Positions 12,327 to 23,784 of a stretch of DNA of 64,000 nt are shown here, one piece after another. Position 1 is the stretch's first letter. Each line of letters opens with the position of its first letter. The stretch covers positions 2,418,001-2,482,000 of the forward strand of contig JANTQA010000075.1 of the NCBI GenBank assembly GCA_027625915.1. The letters are read 5' to 3'. The DNA comes from Anaeramoeba flamelloides (lineage: Eukaryota; Metamonada; Anaeramoebidae). The notes under the pieces were generated by a model. It ran no database searches. It was not told the DNA's origin and saw nothing but the letters and a program-made list of their open reading frames with translations. The position numbers and the translations under genes are program-made.

Positions 12327-15300
12327 ATGAATAAAATCAAATTAGAAGAACCTGAAGAGCGTGATTTAGATCAAGAATTACTTGAAAGTGTGAAAGAAAA
12401 GGATGAGGAAAAGGCTTTTGAATTGTTGCAATTAGGCGCGTCACCAAATGCAGAAGACATGCACAAGACAACTGTGCTGATGTTTTCGTGCCAATTAGGG
12501 TTAATGGAGCTTTGTCGTAAATTAGTCTTGTTGGAGGTAAATATTGATTCGACGAATTCTAACGATCGTTGTGCTCTTGAGTTTGCTGTTGTCTCTGGAA
12601 AAGTTGAAATTGTTTCTTTTTTAATCTCGCAAAATGTAAATTTCGAAATGGATTACATTTATGCAAGGCTGCTCTCTTACTGCTATTCACAGAACGTTGA
12701 AGGGGTGAAAAAATTGATCGACGAGAACACTCTTGATCTGGATTGCCAACCGTTTCGAGGGTCGATCCCAATACTTGTTGCATGTAAGAAGAGAAATTTC
12801 CGCCTGTATCAGCTCCTACGTGACTGTGGTGCTTCGATCGACATAAACGGGCATTGGGGGAACAGCCCGCTCATTGCTGCGTCCAGATCTGGGTGTTTCG
12901 AAATCGTTCAGGATATTGTTAGTGACAACAGTGTCAACATCAGCGACATGAGTACAAAGAATGACAGCTTCCCGTTATTTGCTGCGAGTACCGCTGGGCA
13001 TTATGATGTTGCCAAGTATTTGTTACAAAACGGCGCGAGCGTCAACCAGAAGATCGCGACAAACAAATTACCACTTCACGCGGCTTGCAAAAAAAATCAT
13101 GCGCGTCTTGTGGAGTTGCTCTTAAACTATGGTGCGTCTGTCAACGAATTGGGCGCCAATGAAAGCTACGCCTTATTGGAAGCTTGTTGGGGTACGTTCA
13201 GTATCGATCTTATGACCACGATTCTTAAGAAAACAAAGCTCGACATGATCGACAAAGAAAATACCAAGGGCGAATTCCCGTTATACGTTTGTTGCCGAAA
13301 GGCCAATATTCAAATGATCCATTTGCTTGTTTCATATGGCGCAAACCCTTTCAAATTGGTCCACCCAGCCAGAAACAAAACTGCTTTAAGAAATCTAAGA
13401 GACATTGCGAAAAATAAAGAAACCAGGATACATCTCCAACAAATTCGGGCCAATAGAAAGGACTTTGGGGAACTCATGAAAACTGACTGTTGTACAAATT
13501 ATAAGATTTTAAATATCCCAATCCACGAAGTCTGGATCAGGGCAAGAACGAACGTTAATCCACAGCACATTCAAGAAAAAATTGGCAGAACCTTTTCAGA
13601 GAAAGTTGAATTTAAAGAGTTCTTAAACTGGTCGTACACTGGCGATCGATCAAATCTGGGAAAAAATTTAGATAAAATTAAAAGAAAAATTAATAGTACA
13701 GCAAATCTTTTTACCCCACTACAAGCAACTTTAAATTTTTTGGAAAATTCACAAAATAAAGATTATAGTATTATTTTTAATCCGCAACGCCAACAACAAC
13801 CACAACAACAACCACAACAGCAACCACAGAGGCAAAAAGGAATCAGAAGAAGTAAAAGAAATATTAATAGAAATATAAGGGAAAATCAAATGCAAGAAGA
13901 AGAAAACGATGACGACGACGACGATGATGATGATGATGATGATGATTACGAAAACGAAGATGAAAATCAGATAAACGAACAACCCGAGCAGGACCCATTA
14001 CCACTGAAAATTCATAAATTTCTGTTGATAGCTCGATCTAAATATTTCAGAGAAAGATTTAAAAAAAACCCAAATGAACATTCAATTTTGTTTTCTGAAA
14101 TCGGAAATATACCAAGAGCTTCTTTTAAGGCTTTAATACATTTTTTATATACTGGTATGATAGAATCTACTGTGCCTAAAAAAGCTAAGTCGGAATTAAA
14201 GAAGGTTATAAACCTTTTGGAATTAAATACAAACTCACCAATACATGATCATTTTCGATCTATAACAACAAATCAGAAGAATAATAAAGCAAGAGCACGT
14301 AAATCTCCTTCTCCACGTAAAAGACAAAATCCAAGAGTTAGAAAGGAAAATAAAAAAAAAAATCCTTTAAATATAGAAAATGACATAAATATACTTGATG
14401 ATCTAAATTTGGGTTTGGAACTTTCTGATGATTTGGATATTGAAAAAAATTCGTCAACAAAAAAAAAGAGAAAGAAAAAGAAAAAGAAAAGGAAAGAGAA
14501 AGAGAAAAAGAAAAGGAAAAAGAAAACGAAAAGGAGAAAGGGAAAGGGAAAGGGGGAAAATGATATAGTAAAAGAAATCGACAGTAATCGAATGAAAAAT
14601 ATGGAACAAGAACTTGAAATCGATCTTCAACAAAACAAAAAAAAAGAACAAAGATTAAAAATGAATAGAAATGAGAAAGAAAGGCTAGATGACAGAAGAA
14701 ATATAAACACCTTAGAATGGGGATTAGAATCTGAATCTGGAGAAGAAATGGTGATGGTACAAGAAAAAGAGAAGGAAAGGGGGAAAGATCAGGAAAGGGG
14801 AAAAGATCAGGACAAGGAAAGGAAAAATCTCAAAGAAAAGAAAAAAAATATTGAAGTTATTGATTTGGATTGTATTGATTCAGATACTGATGATGAAACT
14901 AATAACTTAAAAAAAACTAATTTTCATATCAAAAAAGAAAAAATCCAAAAAAATGATTTACATTCAAACAAAAAACCTCAAAAAAGCATTGTAATTTCAG
15001 AAGAAAACCAAACAAGAATCGAATTAGAATTTGAGACAGAATCAGAAAATGAAAATATAAATGAAGCCAACAAGGCCAACAAGGCAAACGAAGTTCTGAA
15101 TAAAATGCCATTAACACCAATAACGCCAAATCAAACAAAATCAAATTTCAGCCAAATACAAGATTTCCTGAATTTTTCTAAAAGTCCCTTTGATCCAAAA
15201 TTTTCAAATAAACCCACATCAATTCATAATCATAGCAATCAGAAAAACAAAAATGCTCACCTGGGTCATAATATTCAAAATGTTAGTCAGCGATTAACTT

Positions 15301-15530
15301 TCCCCACAAGTGATTTAATAAATAATAATCCCATTAAAAGAAACAGACAACCCAATGACAATATACATGCTTTACCTGAAGTCGTTACATTAAGGACATC
15401 ACCGCCAAAGCATAAGCATTCATCACACAACCCAATGGGGTTTCATTTGAAAAAAATTAAACTCAAAACATGTTTTATATGTTCTGATGACGATATAAAC
15501 CTTTCAACTTCAGAGGAAGAAATTTTATAA
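12327..15530 (+). CDS. Large ankyrin-repeat/BTB protein
   Basis: A single 1,067-codon frame from ATG 12,327 (context CATTAAATGA) to TAA. Residues about 13-345 form roughly ten ankyrin repeats; clear examples have PLHAACKKNHARLVELLL and PLFAASTAGHYDVAKYLL with GAS/GANPN-type turns. Residues about 375-445 resemble a divergent BTB half-domain ending in a FLNWSYTG motif. A Gln/Pro run (about 486-502) and a poly-Asp run (about 527-540) follow. A second BTB-like segment (about 558-635) has IHKFLLIARSKYF and ALIHFLYTG. The C-terminal third is charged and disordered, with a Lys/Arg tract (about 708-745) likely to direct nuclear or nucleic-acid contact. Ankyrin and BTB domains mediate protein binding, and BTB proteins often serve cullin-3 ligases; that role is inferred. 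The ankyrin part is much less AT-rich than its surroundings, as expected of conserved coding DNA. Confidence 0.92.
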   Translation: MNKIKLEEPEERDLDQELLESVKEKDEEKAFELLQLGASPNAEDMHKTTVLMFSCQLGLMELCRKLVLLEVNIDSTNSNDRCALEFAVVSGKVEIVSFLISQNVNFEMDYIYARLLSYCYSQNVEGVKKLIDENTLDLDCQPFRGSIPILVACKKRNFRLYQLLRDCGASIDINGHWGNSPLIAASRSGCFEIVQDIVSDNSVNISDMSTKNDSFPLFAASTAGHYDVAKYLLQNGASVNQKIATNKLPLHAACKKNHARLVELLLNYGASVNELGANESYALLEACWGTFSIDLMTTILKKTKLDMIDKENTKGEFPLYVCCRKANIQMIHLLVSYGANPFKLVHPARNKTALRNLRDIAKNKETRIHLQQIRANRKDFGELMKTDCCTNYKILNIPIHEVWIRARTNVNPQHIQEKIGRTFSEKVEFKEFLNWSYTGDRSNLGKNLDKIKRKINSTANLFTPLQATLNFLENSQNKDYSIIFNPQRQQQPQQQPQQQPQRQKGIRRSKRNINRNIRENQMQEEENDDDDDDDDDDDDDYENEDENQINEQPEQDPLPLKIHKFLLIARSKYFRERFKKNPNEHSILFSEIGNIPRASFKALIHFLYTGMIESTVPKKAKSELKKVINLLELNTNSPIHDHFRSITTNQKNNKARARKSPSPRKRQNPRVRKENKKKNPLNIENDINILDDLNLGLELSDDLDIEKNSSTKKKRKKKKKKRKEKEKKKRKKKTKRRKGKGKGENDIVKEIDSNRMKNMEQELEIDLQQNKKKEQRLKMNRNEKERLDDRRNINTLEWGLESESGEEMVMVQEKEKERGKDQERGKDQDKERKNLKEKKKNIEVIDLDCIDSDTDDETNNLKKTNFHIKKEKIQKNDLHSNKKPQKSIVISEENQTRIELEFETESENENINEANKANKANEVLNKMPLTPITPNQTKSNFSQIQDFLNFSKSPFDPKFSNKPTSIHNHSNQKNKNAHLGHNIQNVSQRLTFPTSDLINNNPIKRNRQPNDNIHALPEVVTLRTSPPKHKHSSHNPMGFHLKKIKLKTCFICSDDDINLSTSEEEIL
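13783..13830 (+). repeat. CAA/CCA repeat encoding Gln/Pro run
   Basis: In-frame CAACCACAACAA-type repeat inside the ankyrin/BTB gene, between the two BTB-like blocks. Confidence 0.85.
13907..13948 (+). repeat. GAC/GAT repeat encoding poly-Asp
   Basis: In-frame mixed GAC and GAT codons giving about 14 consecutive aspartates. The codon mixing suggests selection on, or long persistence of, the acidic run and not recent slippage. Confidence 0.85.
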
Positions 15531-15985
15531 ATTAATTCCGTTTTCATATTTTTTTTTTTTTTCATTTCGTTTCTTTTCTTCTTTTTTCTTATCTTTTCTT
15601 ATCTTATCTTTTTACTGTAATTTTGTCATTCAACTCTTTTTAGAAAAATCAGATTTTATTTGCTAATATTGTCAATAATAAATTTACTAATCATAATTTC
15701 TTAACAATTGTTAATATAGTGAAAAAAATTGTCTGATGGGGGGGGGGATAGTTTTAGTGCATTTTTAATTGATCAGATTCATGTAATTAAAAATCAAAAC
15801 ATTTGAATAATGGTAATTATCTTTGAATAAATATACAATTATAATATTACAAATAAACTCAAATTCAAAATTTTTAACACACACAATTCAATTTTTAAAA
15901 AAAAAAAAAATCTTAAATAAATTGAATTCTAGTGGAAATACTCAATTAGAACCCACTAATTTCATCTATTTTTAAAAAGTGAGGA
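15531..15985. other. Intergenic, 3' side of ankyrin/BTB gene
   Basis: T-rich, including TTATCTTTTC repeats at about 15,585-15,612 and a run of ten G at 15,738-15,747. No gene is seen. A polyadenylation signal cannot be singled out in such AT-rich DNA. Confidence 0.5.
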
Positions 15986-17340
15986 ATTTTTTTTTTTTAT
16001 TATTGAAGAAGTGTAGATTACAATCTAGTTGCCCTTAGACTTCAATTCCTTTTCATAATTTAAGCGTAAAATCATAGATTTCACGATAATTAATTAATGA
16101 AAATAGTTTCAAACTGTCTTGATTTTGAAATTAGTTCATTAAGATTTATTTTTTATAATTTGTTATGAAATATTAATCTATCTTTTTCATTGGAAGGAAA
16201 GATCCATAAGAAATGATCAATATTTTCTATAATTTCCTTTTGTTGATATTTTGAACATAAAGTACAAAATTTATCTGAATTTTTATCGATTACAGAGTAA
16301 TATCTATTTAAGCATTTAGTAAACGATCTGAATTTTAGAATTGTTGAACTTGATGGATAACTTAAATATTTTTAAGTTTTCAATAAATAATTTCTAAGAC
16401 TTAATTATTGTAAAATAATTTTGTGGAGTGTCTTCAAGTGTCGTAGAGTGCCTAGGTTTTTTTTAATTTAAGAAATAAACCGAAAATTTCAGAAATTTTC
16501 GGTTTATTTCTAGAATTAAAAAAAAGCTAACAAAAATCAATAGATTTTACAAATAAATAGAAAACTCAAGTAAATCTAACGGCGGTTTACCGAAATTCAA
16601 AAGAATTGAATAAAATCAAATATTTTACTTTTTTCTTTTAAATTTTGGAAAACCTAATGACACTTCCAACTTTTGTATTCAGCTACACATTTAATTTGTA
16701 CTTATATATTTAATTTTTCAGTTCTTTTAAATCTTTTGAATAACCGTTGATTTTATTATTTATTTTTTTTTTGAAATTTTATTAATTGTTCTAAATAAGG
16801 AAGAGATAAATTTCCTAAATTATTTTTTAATTTTAATTTTGATTTATTTACTGAAATTGTCATATTTTCAATTTTAAATTCTGTTTTGTAAATAAGAATT
16901 GGTATATTTCTGTTTATTTTGTATATTTCAATAATACATGAATTAATCCAAGAATTTAAATAATTTATCGTTTTTATTTTATAGTTAAAATTTTCTAATC
17001 CATATGTCAGTTGACTTGATATAAAAGATTTAAATAATCTAATTTTTAAACTATTATTGAGAGAATTGTTATTGAATAATTGTTTGCAGTTGTTCGATTT
17101 TTCTTTAGATTTTTTTTAAAATTATAAACGATATCCCCAATTATATAGAAATAAAAACCCAAATATTTAATTTTCGATAAATCTTTTGATATAAATGTTT
17201 TATCTTTAGTTTTTTTTAATTCAAATTGGATAATAATTTCATATATTGAATTAAATTTACATTTTACTTGGGTTTTATTTCCTTTTATAAAAATTACTTT
17301 GTTTAAAATTTATTCAAAAAATAGAGTTTAAAAAAATTCT
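15986..17340 (-). mobile_element. 5'-truncated non-LTR retrotransposon (LINE), dead
   Basis: On the minus strand, 17,330 down to about 17,080 reads as the end of a reverse-transcriptase domain, including an IKYLGFYFY motif typical of the thumb region. A frame change follows, and the next segment (about 17,090-16,780) has IRLFKSFISSQLTYGLENF, another conserved post-RT motif. Bases 16,340-16,150 encode the C-terminal Cys/His module (FCTLCSKYQ, then IDHFLW). The 3' end at about 15,990 has an oligo-A tail. The 5' half is missing, frames are shifted, and a foldback element sits inside at 16,430-16,670. The exact clade cannot be named by eye. Confidence 0.85.
16430..16670. repeat. Foldback (FB) palindrome cluster inserted in LINE
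   Basis: Starts with AGTGTCGTAGAGTGCCTAGG. Module B (16,449-16,533) is a near-perfect hairpin with arms around AAGAAATAAACCGAAAATTT. A C-module right arm (AAAACTCAAG) follows, then module A (about 16,583-16,662), a hairpin with TTCAAAAGAATTGA-type arms. Its position between the coding blocks of the LINE indicates insertion after the LINE. Confidence 0.85.
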
Positions 17341-20300
17341 AGAATCAAAATTTATTTTTAAGGGTTGTACAAAATATTAAAAATACACTTACTCTGGTAA
17401 AGAGAAGTTTTTGAAGTGGCTACATTTGTGTCTCCTGATTCAAAAAATTCCTGACTAAATTTTTGTCTCCTAATTCAAAGAGTATCTAAAATAGACACAG
17501 ACTTTAGAAGAATTGTAAACTCAATTTAGTTTTTTAAAATTTTTGGAAAAGTTGAATATCAAAAAAATTGTAAAGGTAAATTCTTAGGAATTTCACCTCG
17601 AAATATTGATCGATCCAATCCAAAAATATAACAACTAATTTTATTTTTTTTTTTTTGTTTTGATTATATATTTCAAGTTACTTATATAATTTTGTTCAAT
17701 AATTTGTTTTTTTGAATTATTGATCTAAAGTTAAAGTTAGTTTCTTCTGAATACAAATCTTATTTCAATAAAATATAAAAAAATGATAATATTTTGGAGA
17801 TTTTTAGAAGCAATATTTTTTTTCTCAAAATTATTATTTCTTAAGTTTATTAAATTTATTCTTCTCAAAAAATTATTTTTTTAAGATCACTTTTAACAAA
17901 ATCAATTACAAGATATAAACAATTTTCCAGTAAAAAGGGTTCCAGTTTTTATGATTGAATTACACAGGTATGAAGGGGTTGAATTGATATTTGAAGAAAA
18001 ATTTTTATTTTGAAAATTTCAAAATTGAAATCATTTTTTAATATTTTTTTTTTCAATTTTTTTATTTTAGATATTATTTTGAAACATAATTCGTTTGCAA
18101 TTTTTTTTATTGCAAAATTGTAAGTATCTTTGAAAAAACTTGTTATTCTATTGTTACATAAACGTAAAAATGATTGTAGAGAACTGATATTGATTTCTAT
18201 TTGAATTTATTTGATCTTCAATTGAAGATTTAAAAAGAGCATTATTGTTTTTCTCAATAGCAATTAGAATTTGGGTTTTTCAATTATTAAGAAAATATAT
18301 TAATTTATTAGATTTTTTTTCATACAGAATATCAAAACTCCTTTAATATTTACTATTCTTCTTATTTCTTATTACGAAAAGATAAATTATATGTTATAAT
18401 TTATAATTGGTTAAAATGTTATTAATCTTTGAGGGAATAAAGAGTACTTCCAAAATATTTTATATTTATATTTAACCACTTAAGATTGTAAAAATCATTT
18501 GAAAAAATATGAAATATAACAAAACAAAAAACAATACCAAATGGTTCAAAAAAATTTTTAAAACATAGATTTATTGGTCTATATTTCTTTATTTATTTTT
18601 TTAAAAATCTAAATGAGATTTTTATAAACACTCGTTTTGAAACTAGTAATGTTTATATTTAAATAATGTTTCTTTATGGCAAGAAAAAGTAAACTTTTTT
18701 GTTATTCGATTATCCAAAATAATTGAATTAAATACACCATTTAACAATCCAAAAATACTTATTATGAAAACTTCAAAGAAAAAAAAATTGGGATTGATTT
18801 TTTTTCTTTTTAATGAAATCAATTTAAATCTTCAATAAATAAGGTAAGTAATTTTACTTTTATTTATTTTATGGTATTTATTCTTTGATATTTGGATTCA
18901 GTTTATCAATGTTTGAAAAAAAAATTTTTTCAATCTAAAATCAATTATCCTTTTTCCGTTCTTCTTAACCAATAATTTAATATATAATTAGCTAATTAGG
19001 ACTATTTTTTATTTTTTCAGTTTTATTTAATTTTATCTTTATATTTTAGCTAATCCTGAAATAAAATATAATTGTATCAATAAAATGATAATCAAAAAGA
19101 GGTTAAATCAGTTTATTAAAAAAAAAAAAAATGAACATTAATATTTAAAAGAACTTTTCTGTTGCTTATTTAAAAAAAGTTTTTATTAGTTTTTTTTTGG
19201 TAGAATTTGCTCTTTCAAATTACAATAAAAAATATTCATCTTCATCGGTTGATTTAGACCATTTGAAAAAAGCTCTTTAATTATATAAAATTGAAAAATT
19301 TCAAAAAAATTTACAATGAGTAATACATTAAGAAAAAAAATTGAAAGATCATAATATATAATTTTTTATTGAATTGTAAAAAGAAAACAAAAATTCATTT
19401 TTAAAAACAAGATTTTATTAAAGGTGGAAAAATGAAAAAAAAAAAAACTAAATTGATTAAATCCTATTATTTATTTTCTGGTTTAGTCAAATTTCTTTTT
19501 AAAAATTCTTTTTTCTTTTAATAAGTTATTTTTTTTAATTTTTATCTAAAATTCTTGTAATGTTTGGTAAACAATCAAAATTATTTCGAATTTTTAGTAA
19601 AATGTTATATTGTGATTCTTTTAACTTTATTCCAATTTTATTAATCTATTTTATTTTATAATAAGTATTTAGTGTTAAAACACATATTTGGTAGATATTT
19701 TCTCTTAAAGTGGGAAAATTCATAACTCTGTTAAGGGAGAAAATGAAAGTAGTATTTAGAGTCGATTTTTGAATTTTTGTTTATTAGGAATTACGAGTAA
19801 AAAAAATATTTGATTAATTAAAATGAGAATTGGTAATAATATAAAAAAAATATTTGATTTCTGAATTAAATAAGTTGTTTAATTTTATTAATAAAAAAAT
19901 CTACCAATTTTATTATAAATTCATAAATAATTAGATAAAATCGATAAAATTAATATCAAAATTGTTGAATTATTTCCATAAAAATTTGATTCATACATTT
20001 ATTATTGAAATAATATTCCAATTTTTCAAAATAATAATCATCATTTTCTTATCTAGAATTATTTAGCATATATACATAGTTGTCAAAAATGTTTGTAATG
20101 TGGCCTTAAAAAGAATCTTGTATAATATTCCCATATATATTCTTGTTCCGATATAACATTTAATTTAGGATTATTTTTATATTCAAGTTTAAATCAATTT
20201 TGAAGGTTCACTTTTTGATTTTTTACTTATTATATTTTAAATTGAATTTAACATAATTTTATAGAGCAATTTTTCCAATTATTGATCAAATTGATTCCTT

Positions 20301-20590
20301 TTTTTTCTAAAAAAAATTTACACTACATTAAAACTATTTTAGTGGGGAATTTTTACTTTTTATCATTCATTTTTAGAATTGTTTTTTGAATTATAGAAAT
20401 TGATGAAGACAATAGAATCTTAACTAATGGCTTATTGTCCCTTTATTTCATGATTTTAATGTGTAGAACTTCTTTAAAAAAAAAAAAAACTTTTAATTGA
20501 TATCAGAATGTTTTACCTATTGTGAAGAAATTATTTTAACTAAAACAATATAAAATAAGATTAATTTTTTTTTTTTTTTTTTCAAAAATC
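17341..20590. other. Intergenic AT-rich region with one U repeat
   Basis: Nothing gene-like. Bases 17,930-18,320 are a direct copy of the U segment at 11,043-11,430. The remainder is simple AT-rich sequence with poly-T and poly-A runs. Confidence 0.5.
17930..18320 (+). repeat. Repeat U, copy at 18 kb
   Basis: Contains AAAGGGTTCCAGTTTTT near its start, then aligns with 11,043-11,430 over about 390 bases with many small differences. Confidence 0.6.
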
Positions 20591-20594
20591 TTTT

Positions 20595-20960
20595 TTCAGT
20601 CAAAGGGTTCCAGTTTTTTTGAAGAAATAGAACATATTCTACTATTTTAATTCATTATTCTTCTCAAACTAAAATTTCAATTTTAGATCAAAATCATTTT
20701 TTCTCTTTTTGTCATTTTTTTTTTTTTTGATTTTGATCAGTTTTTTTTTCTTCCATCTTGATAAAAAGTAAATTTGAAAAAAAAAATGTTTGAAACTCCA
20801 AATTAACATTAAAAAAAAGTGAGTTTTTGTATGTTCTTTTAAAATTCATGCACTCACAAGTAAAAAATATTATCATCAATCATTTTAATTTCCTTAAGAA
20901 ATTGAAAATTTTGCACAAGACGATCCAAGGAAAGGTAACAAAAAATTTTTTAACATTTTT
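20595..20960 (+). repeat. Repeat U, left inverted arm around nurim-like gene
   Basis: Begins TCAGTCAAAGGGTTCCAG and includes TTCATTATTCTTCTCAAACT and CTCCAAATTAACATTAA. The same text is present in reverse complement at 23,400-23,560 and 23,990-24,110, and in direct copies at 41,742-42,130 and 43,380-43,760. It therefore forms one arm of an inverted pair enclosing the gene at 21,813-22,574. Confidence 0.75.
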
Positions 20961-21812
20961 TTTTTTTGAAATTTATGGGTTTGTTCAGGTTTTTCTATTA
21001 TGATTATCGACTCTAATACGATGTTTATTATTTATCGTATTTCTAAACAATCTAAGTTTGATTGATTCTTAAAAATAAAGTGAATTTTTCATTTTTGGCT
21101 GGGCAATTTTGAGTGTAAGGGAGTTTAGATTTGAAATGTTCGAAATTGGTAATCCTTTAAAAATTTTATTATGTGAACCCTATTTTCAGTTATTTTGTTC
21201 TTGTGAACTTATTTTTTTGTTTTTGGAATTTTTGTATTAGATATTTCATAATTTTTACTCTAAAATTGAAATTTCTAACCATAATATTTTTTAATTTTTT
21301 TGTGTTAATTTGAATTTTTATTTAAAGATCTTAGATTTTTTTTGTTTATTTGATTTTAATGTTATTGGATTCCAAGGAATTTAAATTTCCAATTTTTATT
21401 TTTAATCTCTAAATCCTTTGAATCTGTTGTTTTAAATTAATTAAATTTTTTAAAGGAATGAAATTCACAATGTCATTGTATGTATATAAATCACTCCTTG
21501 AACATGACATAGATTCACAACAAGAAATGAGTGAGATAAATTAATTTACTTTATGATTTGAAATGAATATTTCCAAAAAAATAGATAAAAACTTGAATAA
21601 ACTCAAAAATAATAGAATATTAGTCTCATCAGGAGCCACTTTGTTAAATAAGGCAACTCTCTCTGTCAAATATTTTTCTTCTCTAATTTGCCAATAAAAA
21701 GTGCCAAATTAGATCTATCTCAAAAATGAAATAGAACAATTATCATTTTTTTTCAATATTTCGCAACTAAAAAAAAGTATTTTTATCTGAATTCTTTTTA
21801 TTTTCAACACCA

Positions 21813-22574
21813 ATGAAGCGATCTTCTGTAATTTTAATGCTTTTTTTGGGTATAAACCTTGGCTTGGGACTAATAACTTGCTCAGTTCTTCACAAATTCT
21901 TCAAGCCAACGATCCATTCTGATCAGGTTGGTATCCTTATTCCAACAATAATTTTTTCAAATGTAAGGTTTGCATTTTTATGGGACCTTGCAATTATTTT
22001 GATGTTTTTCCTTTACCAAACCGTTCTCTATACGCGAGTCAAAACCTTCCTTATCTCAAAAGCAAGTTTTCAATTTGTTGGTGTTGTAATTGGCTGCATG
22101 AACTTAATACCGTTTTTAATGATATCAAGTTTCTGGATCCATTTGGACTTTAACGTAATTTGGACAATCACGAATTTCCAATTGCTTATGAAAGTCATCT
22201 CTTCAATTGGCTGGCTCTTGACAATTGCACAATTATTTTTGTATTCCTTATTACACGTCTTTGGGGGAAACACCCTTCACAACAACACGGATCCCATGAA
22301 GAACTCCTTACTTCAGGTTTTGTCCTTGCTAGACGAAGGAAGAACGCCGAACTTCCTTGGTCCAATTTTCATCTTATTTGCAACACCAATCATGACAGCA
22401 GATAGATTGTTGCTTGCACTGTCAACAATTCTATGGTTAACCCTTTTTGTAAACCCTCAGACTCAGCACATCACCAGTGCTTCTCATGTTGTCAGATCTT
22501 CGATCTCATTTCTATGGACGACAGCAAATCCCTATAATTTGTATACCAAAGTCTTAAAAAATAATAACTATTAG
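21813..22574 (+). CDS. NRM: Nurim-like multi-pass membrane protein
   Basis: A complete 253-codon frame, ATG to TAG, close to the usual length of nurim (about 260 residues). It is mostly hydrophobic with about six membrane segments, near residues 6-28, 42-70, 85-106, 110-122, 124-150 and 183-212. The C-terminal stretch FILFATPIMTADRLLLAL (about 186-203) matches the best-conserved part of nurim and of the related isoprenylcysteine methyltransferase/NnrU group, where a basic residue and Pro precede it (here GRTPN). Nurim is an inner nuclear membrane protein whose catalytic role is unproven; an ER or nuclear-envelope location is expected here. The gene has no visible intron and is bracketed by inverted U repeats. 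The family call is by motif recognition only. Confidence 0.72.
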   Translation: MKRSSVILMLFLGINLGLGLITCSVLHKFFKPTIHSDQVGILIPTIIFSNVRFAFLWDLAIILMFFLYQTVLYTRVKTFLISKASFQFVGVVIGCMNLIPFLMISSFWIHLDFNVIWTITNFQLLMKVISSIGWLLTIAQLFLYSLLHVFGGNTLHNNTDPMKNSLLQVLSLLDEGRTPNFLGPIFILFATPIMTADRLLLALSTILWLTLFVNPQTQHITSASHVVRSSISFLWTTANPYNLYTKVLKNNNY

Positions 22575-22665
22575 ACTGAACAAACAAATTAAAAAAAAAA
22601 CAACTTAATTTGGGTTTAATCTGAAGTTAACAAAAAGGATCAAAAAATTCCGATTAATTAGAATT

Positions 22666-22707
<42 letters not shown>

Positions 22708-23100
22708 TTCTTCGTAATTTAAAGAACATGTTAACTTTGACTCAAAGACTTTTTGTACTGACCTCTTTCTTGACAACAGATTTTCAAGTTATTCTTGAAA
22801 TTGTATTGAAGCAAACATGAATTTTTATGATTTAATTTCGATCAGGTAATCACACTTTTGGACAGATTTTATTAAATACCTTTTTAATACATTATTTCTA
22901 AGCATTACAATTTTCTATCTCGTTTAAACAAAAACATATATATATATATATATATATATTGTAAGAGAACAATTTCAAACAAGCTTTTTCAACAGGCCAC
23001 TTTTTCTAATTTTTTCAAAACACATCGAAATATTTTGGATGAGATTTACTTTTTTGAAAAAACTTTATTTGAAAATAAATTCAATTGTATCTCAAAATTA
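22575..23100. other. Intergenic, poly-T and (TA)n tracts
   Basis: A run of 39 T at 22,667-22,705 and an uninterrupted (AT)n of about 20 bases at 22,938-22,960. No gene is seen. Confidence 0.7.
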
Positions 23101-23107
23101 AAAAAAG

Positions 23108-23296
23108 TAACAAATAAAAGACACAAAAATTTTAGGTAATTTAAGTTACAAAAAAAATCTCAAATTAAGGCTCATTTTTTGGAATTTTTTTTTTATACAA
23201 ATTATTTTACTAGAATGTATATTTTCTACCTTAATTTGAGATTTTAATATGCCTTAAATTTCATAGAAATTTCTGTCTTTAAAGTGGAACTGAGTG
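23108..23296. mobile_element. MITE with CAGTT-TTCACTTT ends, copy at 23 kb
   Basis: Diverged copy of the inverted-repeat element at 46,480-46,675. The shared centre includes ATTATTTTACTAGAAT. The right end has TTTAAAGTGGAACTG and the inner arms AATCTCAAATTAAGG and CCTTAATTTGAGATT. The left end is degraded. Confidence 0.65.
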
Positions 23297-23595
23297 TTAG
23301 AGAAATTCTTAAACTTCAGATTAAAGTATATATTCATAAAAGTTATACCTGAATAAACCATAAAAACGAAAAAAAAAATCAAAATTTAAAAAATCTTTTG
23401 GACACCTTTCATATGAATGACCCGTGCAAAATTCTAAATTTCTTTAGGAAATTAAAATTATTGACAATAATATTTTTTACTTTTAAATATATGAACTTCA
23501 AAATAACATAAACCACCTCTATTTTCTTAATGTTAATTTGGAGTTTCAAACATTTTTTTTATCAAATTTGACTTTTTTTTGGGACTGCCCATCCT

Positions 23596-23784
23596 ATGGA
23601 AAAAAAATCGAAAATTTTGGATTCAGGAATTAATTCAAATGATATGCAATTAAAGAAGAATATTATTGATATTATTCGAAATAAACATTCATTATTTATT
23701 TTATCATTAGTTAATGATAACGAAAATTATGATTCTTTATTAAAATTTCTAAACAAAAATTTAGAAATTAGGAATAGTGCCTAG
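23596..23784 (+). pseudogene. Gene scrap fused to foldback hairpin
   Basis: A 62-codon frame with mixed composition and plausible codon use, rich in Leu, Asn, Ile and Lys (it includes KKNIIDIIRNKHSLFILSLV). No family is recognised. Its final codon and stop come from the CCTAGG end of the hairpin at 23,779, so the original 3' end is lost. It may be an exon of a disrupted gene or chance. Confidence 0.3.

Noticed and set aside
13749-14651. Minus-strand open frames of hydrophobic residues across the ankyrin/BTB gene
   Set aside because: They are complements of Lys, Asp and Gln/Pro-rich coding runs on the plus strand.
22667-22705. T39 run as the A-tail of a retrocopied nurim gene
   Set aside because: The gene is on the plus strand, so a tail would be poly-A there; the run is in the wrong sense.
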